Shown: piece by piece, positions 55,291 to 64,000 of the stretch
Numbering within the stretch: the first letter of the stretch is position 1
Layout: each line of letters begins with the position of its first letter
NCBI RefSeq assembly: GCF_019097595.1
Contig: NC_080715.1
Span: forward strand, 22,981,573 to 23,045,572
DNA length: 64,000 bases
Direction of reading: 5' to 3'
Origin: Hemibagrus wyckioides
Lineage: Eukaryota; Chordata; Actinopteri; Siluriformes; Bagridae
Position numbers and translations under genes: made by a program
Notes under the pieces: generated by a model
What the model saw: only the letters and a program-made list of their open reading frames with translations
What the model was told of the DNA's origin: nothing
Database searches by the model: none

Positions 55291-56937
55291 CTAGTGAGCC
55301 ACAGATACCAGAGGGAGTTAGTAAGCCTCATGAATATAAAGCAGTGTCTCAACTCAGTTTGACATACAAATACAATAGACGTCCTAACCAGGGTCAAAAA
55401 CACAATCATAACGAGATGACGTAGGACCTTGAGCCTCCATGGCATGCTTGTGGCGTATCCTTTCACGCTCTCAGATAAAGGTGGCCCCGTATGAGCTTCT
55501 CTCATTTCATGCAACAGTTAACATTTAAAGCAGCTGATTGAATGTGGGGCTTTTCTGTAATGTGCACTGATGCGTTTTAGGAAGCAGGTCATAAGGGAAA
55601 TATACAGGCTTTGATGACACAGTTGGAGAATCTGCAATCAGAGATGTTCCTTACCCAGCGGCCCCTGCTGTGGCTATAACACTGTTTGGTACACTATCTC
55701 ACCTCACAGAACATTAGCCACAGGGAATCTAGCAATTTCTGCTACTCTTTGTGTGTAGGTGTGTTTCTGGTAGGCAGGGATGGAGTAGAGCTGTGTTTTG
55801 CATCAGCGCTGGTATGGAATGTCATGTCTTCCTTCTCCATGCATTCTATTAAAATAACACATTCGAGTTCTGCTTCTACCCGGCATCTACGTCACCGACA
55901 TCAAACACTGATGCAACACAGTATCTTTACACACAACGCACATCCACGAGCACACAGCAAATGACTAGCCCCCAAGCCATAAATACACCATAACAAAAGC
56001 ATTTTCTAAGCTCTCTATTTATTTTTCCCCTTTCACTTTTGTATGTTTGATAAAGGCATCTCTCCAACATGCATGAACATTACAGAAGCCTCTGGATTAC
56101 ATCTGCCTGTGAGCGTTTATTTGTTATAGTCCTCCATCCTGACCATACAAGATCACATTTTCTTTCCTATTCAAAGCGTGGAACCTCCTGCAGTACCATG
56201 ACGCAATTTAAGCAAGCAAAATGTAAGTCAATTATAAAAAGCTGTGACATGACCTCTGTTTTCCTGCAGCTTTTCGGGCCACAGCAGACGGGCAAGGAAG
56301 TCGTCGATACATGTGATCAAGCACTGAATTTCTGAGATGAAGGAATTATATCAGGTTTGAACATTAATGTGAGGTGAGTTGCTGTCTGAGGCGTTTCACT
56401 TTAAGAATAAACTGTAGAAATTGAGGGAAAGATGACGGAAAGTCTCACGCACCACCCAGAGATTCAAGCCACAACCTCCATATCCAATTTCAGACTAATA
56501 TCTAGGCTATTCTATAGAGTTCCATCTTAGTTATGGTATAACTGAGACTTAATGGTCTTGTGGAAAAAGAAAAGCAACATCAGCAAGATCTTAAGTATTT
56601 GGAAATTCAAATATCATTTCTTCCTGCCTAAGCTAAACTGGTGCCCTCTGCATTTCATACTAGCTTTGACAACTTGGTTTTCGCCAGAGATCTTCAGTGA
56701 GCTTGTGCTTACACAGACCACAGCAGCTTTTCAAACCTTGTAAAACTTTCCAGCAAAATCAGCACTTCTTTCCACTCTCTGGGACAGGACCACTTACAGA
56801 TGCTGGGCCACTTCAGGAAGAGCACAATGAGAATCATATACTATTAAGCATGTGTATACTAATAGCATACACACACTATTAAAAATCTAGCCGTCACAAT
56901 TTGGCACTGGCAATCAAGTTCTTACACCATTTTTCTT

Positions 56938-57060
56938 GCTTTCAACACATCAAACTTCGAGAAGTGTTCACTTTGCTGCCTAATATATCTCACCCCTTGA
57001 CAGGTGCCATTATAATGAGATTATCAATTATATTCACTTCACTTGTCAGTGGTTTTTATG
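56938..57060 (-). mobile_element. Tc1 family A, copy 5: end fragment
   Basis: CACTTTGCTGCCTAATATAT, CCCTTGACAGGTGCCATTAT and ATTCACTTCACTTGTCAGTG are a diverged version of the left subterminal region of family A. No transposase sequence. Confidence 0.75.
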
Positions 57061-58080
57061 TTCTATCTGATTTAGAGACATGTTCTACAGAACAATAACT
57101 TATATTCAGTGCTCTGAGCGAGATGAAACATTAAAATAGTCAAACCAAAAAGACCATGGGCACAGGATACATCTAATATGATTTACGACTACTAAAGCCA
57201 TAATGTATTCTCATTTACATAAAGAAAAAAAAATTAGCAAGTACATTTTTATTAAAGAACATTTGCTACACCATAAACATACACTGCTGGTCAAGGAACA
57301 TGCTGAAGAAGTGAATCTAAACACCACTAGTTCAGATCTGACAGTGCGGCTTGTCTACTACTGAAGGACAAGGACACAACACCATTTTGCCTTGCGGGTA
57401 TGTTTAAGTCTTAAAGGATAGGACAAGCATCCTAAAACCAAAGATCTGAGTTACTCCTGCAAAACCTCTGCACAGCTTGCTGCAGAAGCTTCCACAAATC
57501 TGCCCATAAACACATCCATCACAGTGTTTTATCCAGTCCTTCAGCCATGGATAGTGTGAGCAGTCTGACTCAGCTTTATGAAGGTCAGCCTTACAGGGAG
57601 CCTATTAAATTCCTCATTCACAGCTGGGGCACTAATGTCCATTCTCTACCAGACCAGTAAGAGTCTCAGAAATCTTCACAATGAACATACTGAGACATGT
57701 TTACATGTCTACTCGCTATCGTGTGAATGCCAGGAAGAACCTCACGCTTCTTAGGTGCATTAAATGAAGACATTGTTTGGTGCCCTGATGGTTTTTCTAT
57801 GCTGTGTTGAGAGACAAGCATGACGGGGAGATCCTTTAAGAGCAAATCACTCTGTCTGGAGCGCATCCTAAACACTCAACATCCTCGCCAGCTTAACAGA
57901 GCAGACAAGACAGAGAAGAAAGTGGAGGAATGAAGCAGGAGCGAAAAAACACAAACATCAACAACAAATGCAGAGGGTAGAACATTGTAGGATCAGTGCA
58001 TGCTAGCAGAACAGGAGGCCAGACACCTCATAAACCGTCCTTTTCAGCTTATAGAGGGTGTGTGGGCGAGAGAAATGAGG

Positions 58081-58108
58081 GAGAGAGAGAGAGAGAGCGC
58101 GAGAGAGG
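58081..58108. repeat. short (GA)n array
   Basis: GA units with one CGCG break. Confidence 0.8.
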
Positions 58109-60164
58109 AAGGGGAAGAGGCATAGAGTTACATTGTCAAACATTATCTTTAAACTGCCAATTTTGCAGGCTGTGGTGAAAGGAGGAAAGAGGAACGCAAC
58201 AAAGGAATGCAAAACGTTGAAAAAGGTGATAATATGCATGAAAGACACAAAGTGTAACTAACGTATAGTGCCATTAGCCAAAAAATTTTGATGCTTGGAA
58301 AGAGATCAGCATTGGCGAGCAATGCCGACTAGCTCTTTGAGAAAGGCCAGGACAAAGGCATGTAGGAGGAAGTGAAGATTGTTTTACAGTCAGTGCTCTG
58401 TAATGTGTGCAGCACACACACTTTATAAGCAGGGTCTGCACAGATTTTAGCTCTAGTTGTGCGTACACAGTGAATGAAACTTTTATATGCCCTGTACCAA
58501 AATTCTTCAATCTCTTCATGGACTCATCTCGACTGCACTCTGGAGAAACACGGCTGCAGTCAGAGGTCAGTCGCTGCTTTTGAAACATAGCATGCAGCAC
58601 CTTTAAAGATCTGGTACCACCTACAGTATATCTGCAGGTGTCAGGCTGATACCTGCAAAGATCTGGACTAGCTTCAACACCCAAGTCTAACAGTTAAGAA
58701 TAATGCGTTTACATGTGTGTTTTTACTCAGCCGACATCAAGAGGACAAAAACTAAATGTGCAGTCGTAAAGAAAACCACCGGATTAAGAGTGACTTGAGG
58801 TAGTCACAGTGCAAGTTTCAGAGCAGTCCTGAATGGAGGCAGAATCTACTACAACAGACATATTCTTGCTGTTCATTGAGCCTGTATCAGCCTTAAAAAA
58901 ACAGTTTAATTGAAAGCAGACACTAGCTTTTGAAAAATCCCATCAAACCCACCGTCTTTCTTACCCATCTCCATTTTCCTTACAGCACAGTGCCCATGGT
59001 AGCTGTGTAGGTGGTATTGATGCCCATTTCAGCTGTCTTTTAAGCATATGCTCAGTTATTCACCTGGCACCAGTATCATCCAGGACACAGTATCCAAAAG
59101 GCATTCTACTCCCCCTGCCAACTAGCACCAGCACTCTGACACACGACCACCAGCAGCAAGCCAGCTCCACGCTGAATGAGTCAAGTGCTCACTACATGCA
59201 GCCAATCAACATCACACAAGCCCAGATCAACTCTACAGACTCTCAGCTTATCCTGCTCCGTTTAGTTTAGTCACCACTGAGAACACAGTGAGCACAGAGG
59301 CCTGCAGGTCCAAAACAACAACAAAATACATTCTCCCTGCTTTCAGTAGGTTTTTTACTTCAGATTATTATTCACCCTGCTTTCAGAAGGATTTTATTTC
59401 CAAGTTTTTCCTCACTACTTTCAGAAGCAAAGGGCCACGCAATTTCTCGGAGACATAAAAAACACATCACCATTAACTTTTATGCTGGATCTGCTGTTTC
59501 TTGAGAGAGTCTCTAAGCACTGGCTCCTGAATCAGACGTATCATGTTTAGCCATGGCAGCACAGCACACAGCACAATGTAAGGAGAAACTTCTAGATGAT
59601 TAGGTGCAGGTTCATGCAGGGCTTCAACAGATACGCACATTAAAAGAAAGTTTCATGTAATTGTGGAATACCGTGAAAGCGATATTTAACTTTCTTCACT
59701 GTAAAATAGAGTTATAATAAGATTGAGCTGCTGCTTTTAAATTTATGAACAGGGAGTAATGTGTCCTTTAGTCAGTAAATTCTGTGGGAACGAGTATGCA
59801 ATGTACGTCAGGCTTGATCATACGGAGGCGAGCATAATTATAGCTGTGCATGACTAAGGATTAAAGTTATGGTTTTGTTCCCCAATACCATGGGAGAGAG
59901 AAATTTATTATTAAAGAAAAAAATAAAAAATAAACAAATCAATCATTTAAAAATAGCTCTCGGCAAGTTAAAACAAGCATGCAAAGGCATCTGGTAAAGT
60001 CTGAAGGGAGATTCTCCTCCATGTTTAAAACTACAAGCCAACTATGTTACCACAGGAAAATGTAAATCTTCAGTTCAGAAATGTACTTATGCTGAAAATG
60101 CATTCCGTTGTGCAACACAATAAATCTAGAGATCATGATGTTTATAACGATTATTTTCCTATAG

Positions 60165-60770
60165 CGGGGGTCTTCAAACTGTGGGTCGTGATAGGTCGCA
60201 CAAAGTCTCTTGGCTGCAGCTAAACTTGCGTTATGGTGAATGAAACAAAATCAGTCCTATAACAAGCAAACGACTCTTTATTCAAAGGAATCATTTAATT
60301 TAAAACACATACACATACACAAGAATCAGAAGTGTCAATCAACAGAGCATTCATTCAATAACTCACTGAATAAATCGTCTGTTTCATGCGTCATGTCTTT
60401 GTGTCAGTAACGTACAGTACACTACTGCAGCATCCGATGATGAAACTAAAGGCATCACGGACCTGTGGGAAGTCTTCAGATCAAGTCAAAACAACAAAAT
60501 CGAAAAAGGGGCTGGTCTTATCTTGATCTTGGTTTTATTGCCATTAAGTCAGTCCCTTAATTTTTTTTATGCTTCGAAAAGTTCTAGCAAGTGCTAGCAT
60601 GAAACCCTCAAAACTTAAACAGACATTAAAACATTCTGCATATGCTAACAAAATCGCATTTTCGTCTTCTAAAAAAAAAAAAAATAGAGCATCTTCGTCG
60701 GCAAAAACTGTTCAAAGGCAGAGCCAGCATCCCAGAAAAAAGCACTGCGAGCCTCATTTCTAGCTGCATA
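60165..60770 (+). mobile_element. hAT (ZBED/Charlie-like) transposon fragment
   Basis: The left end CGGGGGTCTTCAAACTGTGG resembles the CAGGGGTCTTCAAAC termini of many hAT-Charlie elements. At 60569-60763 a broken frame reads VLASASMKPSKLKQTLKHSA, like the BED-finger region of ZBED5-type hAT transposases (consensus LA-SMKPSKL--HL---H). The rest of the transposase is absent and the zinc finger is incomplete. Confidence 0.65.
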
Positions 60771-61984
60771 CTGAATTGCAAATAATTACTAATAAATAAT
60801 CACTAGTAAATTTCCCTTACTTACTCTTAAGCTTGAAGTCGTTTTTAAACACAATTTTGCAGTTCTTGAAATTTGTGTAGCATGTCTTTGTAAATAAGTA
60901 GAATTCTACTAGACCCTGTCCTATAGCATGACCCAAAGTGTTCGATTCCTCATATCACAGCAATTTGCAGACTATTCCAGCTTTTAGGTTGAAGATCCTT
61001 TAGTTACTTGGCTCGTAGTGCAACAATAAACAGAATAGGCATGTTGTGGCCTGAGACAAATTATTTCCATGTATTAAATACAATATAGTAGCTATAAAAC
61101 AGCCATTCTCTCACCAGACCCCCCAGGTTATTTTTCTCCCTCCTGGTCATGGTACAGAGGAACTAGAAATGCAGAGTGCGACTGTAGAGCTTCACTCTGG
61201 TGAATACTGCATGACCACAGTTAGATCGGATACTGAAGAGTCCTTCACATCTCAGGTATTCATTTCTGAGTGTAGAAAGCTTCCTTCTCATCTTACAGAA
61301 GGGTTTGTGCATGACCGAGAGAGCAAGGGAGACAGCAGACAGAGAGATGGTACAGGGTCAGCAGCGGGGAGGGTGATGATGGACAGGAGCACAGACCGCA
61401 GTGCACACAGTGGCACACAACATAAACCATGGCAGATGTGACGAAAGCTCTACTTCCCTTCTCTCTATTTTGCTTCTCAGCTCAAGCGATTGCTACAAGA
61501 TAATCCACGCAGGTGAAATGAGGCCAAATCTCATGCTTAATCTGTTCAAAAATGGACTCGAATGAGGAGTGATGCTGAGGCAATAGCCTGGGGAGAGGGG
61601 CAGTGTAGGTGCATCTTGTTCTTGGTCACGCTATTCAAGGTTAGTACAGTGCTAATTAAAGCACAGCTCATGGGCAAAATCCTTTCACCTGGAATAGTTC
61701 TTTATGATGAAAAGACACAAGGTAAAGAACAATCTAGAAGAGAATATTTATACTTTTTTTTTTATTTGCTGTTTTTTTCAGGAAAATGTTCAGAGAAAGT
61801 TTTCAGATGACTAGGTTTTTTTTTTTATTTATCCTGTTCAGAAGAGTTGCAATTCTAACCGAAATTTTAACACGATACCAAGGAGCTACTAAATGAAACA
61901 TCAAACATTCTTTTTCTACCTTAACAGCTTTCATTCAGGTTAGTCAGAGCCAGTTTCCACCCAGCAGCTCTCCTCCTGCTCAAC

Positions 61985-62068
61985 AGCTACCGTTACAGGA
62001 ATGTAAGTTCTAGCATGTGAGGCCGGAGCCTATCCCGGGTACACAACCATCCATCACAGGACACCATG

Positions 62069-62109
<41 letters not shown>

Positions 62110-62155
62110 TCACACCTAAGGTTAATCCATCCCTGGCTGTGTGAGATGGAAGGAA
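61985..62155 (+). repeat. fragment of interspersed repeat with (CA)n
   Basis: GGAGCCTATCCCGGGTACAC and CATCACAGGACACCATGC recall the repeat at 32318-32583. A CA array (62069-62107) is embedded. Confidence 0.45.
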
Positions 62156-62853
62156 ATCATCACACTGCAGTGTGCTTCAGAACAGACTATTAAGCAAAAG
62201 TAAAAGTAGTAAAGTGAAGGACAGTAAAAACATTTCCAGAGAAACAGATTATAGTTTTTAACAGCTAAGGTTGTGAATTATGAAATGTAGCTGACCATTA
62301 ACTGTCTAACAGCTAACTGCAATGAATAACTTTTTGGGCTTTGAGGATTAAGCTTCATTTATAAATAACTGTCACAAACTATTGTGATTATTTAACTGAA
62401 TCTTTTTGAAGTGGTCACTTGCAATACACGATTAATGCACTTAAAGAATTTGTTCAATACATTTTATATATATATTTCAGAAATCTGAAAATTCTGTAAA
62501 TAACAGAAACAATCGCAGCAAAATAACCATAACAGAAAAGATGGTAAATGTCACAATACCAAATTAAGTCATATATGCACATTTCAGAAATCTGAAACTT
62601 CTATAAATGACAAACAAACACAATAAACCGTGACTATAACAGAACAGGCCATAAATGTCACAGCTGCGATTGTTTCGGCACTGAATATATTTTTGCTGCA
62701 CGGCTCATGCTGAATTAAAGTGACATTGCTTCTGGTCAAAATACGCATGGCTTCACATGCAAACTGAGGAATTTCACCACAAAAGCAAAGCATGTTACTA
62801 AATCTACATTTTTTCATACACATACACAGCATATTATATGATTATACGGTATA

Positions 62854-63426
62854 TACTGATCAGGCATAACATTATGACCACCTGCCTAATATTGTGTTGG
62901 TCCCCCTTTTGCTGCCAAAACAGCCCTGACCGGTCGATACATGGACTCTGCTAGATCCCTGAAAGTGTGCTGTGGTATCGATTGGATTGAGAACTGGGGA
63001 ATTTGGAGGAAACACCTCAAACTCATTGCTGTGCTCATCAATCCATTCCTGAACCATTTTTGCTTTGTGGCACGGCATATTATCCTGCTGAAAAGGGAAT
63101 ATCGTTGCCATGAAAGGGTGTACATGGTCTGCAACAATGCTTAGGTAGGTTGTTCGTGTCAAAGTAACATCCACATGGATGGCAGGACCCAAGGTTTCCC
63201 AGCAAAACATTGCCCAAAGCATGACCCTGCCTCTGCTGGCTTGCCTTCCTCCCATAGTGCATCCTGGTGCTTGCCCATTTTTCCGGCTTCTAACACATCA
63301 ACTTTGAGGACAAAATGTTCACTTGCTGCCTAATATATCCCACCCACTAACAGGTGCCATGATGAGAGGATAATCAGTGTTATTCACTTCACCTCTCAGT
63401 GCTCATAATGTTATGCCTGATTGGTT
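62854..63426 (-). mobile_element. Tc1 family A, copy 4: internally deleted element
   Basis: 573 bases flanked by TA at 62852-62853 and 63427-63428. Inverted ends contain CAGGCATAACATTATGA. The minus strand keeps part of the transposase catalytic domain with FQQDNMPCHKAKMVQEWIDE and PPNSPVLNPI, where the family has SPDLNPIE: the aspartate after SP is changed and the sequence after NPI is deleted. The N-terminal domain is missing, so it is non-autonomous. Confidence 0.9.
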
Positions 63427-64000
63427 TATGTCAGAGCAGAAAATGCTGGAGATCATAAACAAAAGCATGTGACAGGTGTGAAGTGATGGAGTGAACCCAG
63501 AGTCTGCATCTCATCCTTTTTCTTAACCTTACCAACAGCGATGCTGTATTTTTTCTGGCCCTTCTTCAGTCTACGACTTACAACACGGAGAAAAAAAATC
63601 AGCATAGATAAAACAAATGAAAGTAATATGAACTACATTGACAGTTAAGAAAAGTCTCTTCAAGAGATTTTCCTCCTATTTGCATCAACTATTACACCAT
63701 TTAAAATCAAATCAAAGTCCCGTGAACTCTTGTATAAGCCGTGGTTCAGCTGCATGATAGAATCGCTGATGAGGTGAAAGCACAGTGGGTGCTCACCGCT
63801 TCTGCTCTGCTTACACTGAAGTGTCAAACAGGCGTAGGGGCGCTGCAGGTTACAGGTACCCTAGTGCTCAACAATAGCGGCTATCTAAAATAACCACGGT
63901 TAGATCAAAACACCGTGATCAGACGGTTACTTCTACGTGACGGTTCAGACGGTTAATCGTGACAGGCTTACCAACAGCTGTGTAAGCAAAGTGGTTCTGA

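Larger units (their letters stand above)
55291..64000 (-). other. man1a2: upstream man1a2 intron (continues past the window)
   Basis: No exon for the membrane anchor or stem region was recognised. It contains Tc1 family A pieces (56938-57060 and 62854-63426), a hAT fragment (60165-60770), a GA array (58081-58108), a CA array (62069-62107) and a weak interspersed-repeat fragment near 61985-62155. Three degenerate copies of CTGCTTTCAGAAGG-like sequence lie at 59335-59430. The 136-codon minus-strand frame at 58274-58684 has no recognised domain. Confidence 0.65.

Noticed and set aside
58274..58684. 136-codon minus-strand frame
   Set aside because: No recognised domain, no splice support, inside the upstream man1a2 intron; probably chance.
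63525..63590. Possible man1a2 upstream exon (minus strand, TEEGPEKIQHRC-like, followed by GTAAGG)
   Set aside because: The donor is good but the peptide does not match the MAN1A stem and the phase does not lead into the 55290 exon; a similar CTGTTG|GTAAG occurs at 63970, also without a coding match.

Overview
This window is teleost nuclear DNA. It is AT-rich and intron-rich, with many microsatellites, several Tc1/mariner families, hAT debris and a tRNA-derived SINE. The repeat types suit an otophysan-type fish such as a catfish, but that is a guess; no species can be named from this sequence. Two protein-coding genes are recognised, both on the minus strand. They keep the order and orientation I recall from human chromosome 1p12 (MAN1A2 upstream of TENT5C).

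Layout: 1-8211 is AT-rich DNA with repeats and one Tc1 copy. A plus-strand coding-looking exon of unknown identity lies at 8212-8452. It is followed by facing AATAAA signals: plus strand at 8589-8594, minus strand at 8627-8632. Positions of about 8.6-13.05 kb hold the main exon of tent5c (CDS 11864-13030, 388 aa, intact), with a long 3' UTR. A candidate noncoding first exon and TATA promoter lie near 13.96-14.14 kb, and an X-box/CCAAT/NRF1-like cluster at 14.38-14.43 kb. From 14.6 to 20.8 kb is intergenic DNA with a fold-back Tc1 derivative and other repeats. From about 20.87 kb to 55290 runs man1a2. Eleven exons can be joined with GT-AG splice sites and consistent phase into 453 codons plus stop. 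They cover the whole GH47 catalytic domain of Golgi alpha-1,2-mannosidase IB. The N-terminal cytoplasmic tail, transmembrane anchor and stem (about 190 residues) were not found and are presumed to lie beyond 64000. The intron from 55291 to the window end contains hAT and Tc1 remnants.

The two genes do not form an operon. man1a2 trims N-glycan mannoses in the Golgi, and tent5c encodes a cytoplasmic non-canonical poly(A) polymerase that stabilises mRNAs, in mammals often those for secreted proteins. Their linkage is ancestral synteny.

The rest is mobile and simple-sequence DNA: four Tc1-like families, one with five copies including internally deleted derivatives; a non-autonomous MITE-like element; a hAT BED-finger fragment; a SINE; a purine-rich minisatellite joined to a CA/CG tract; and long (CT)n, (GA)n and (CA)n arrays. 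I see no undescribed system. The items most worth a second look are the unknown plus-strand exon with its tail-to-tail arrangement against tent5c, the tent5c upstream regulatory cluster, and the minisatellite/Z-DNA-like block.
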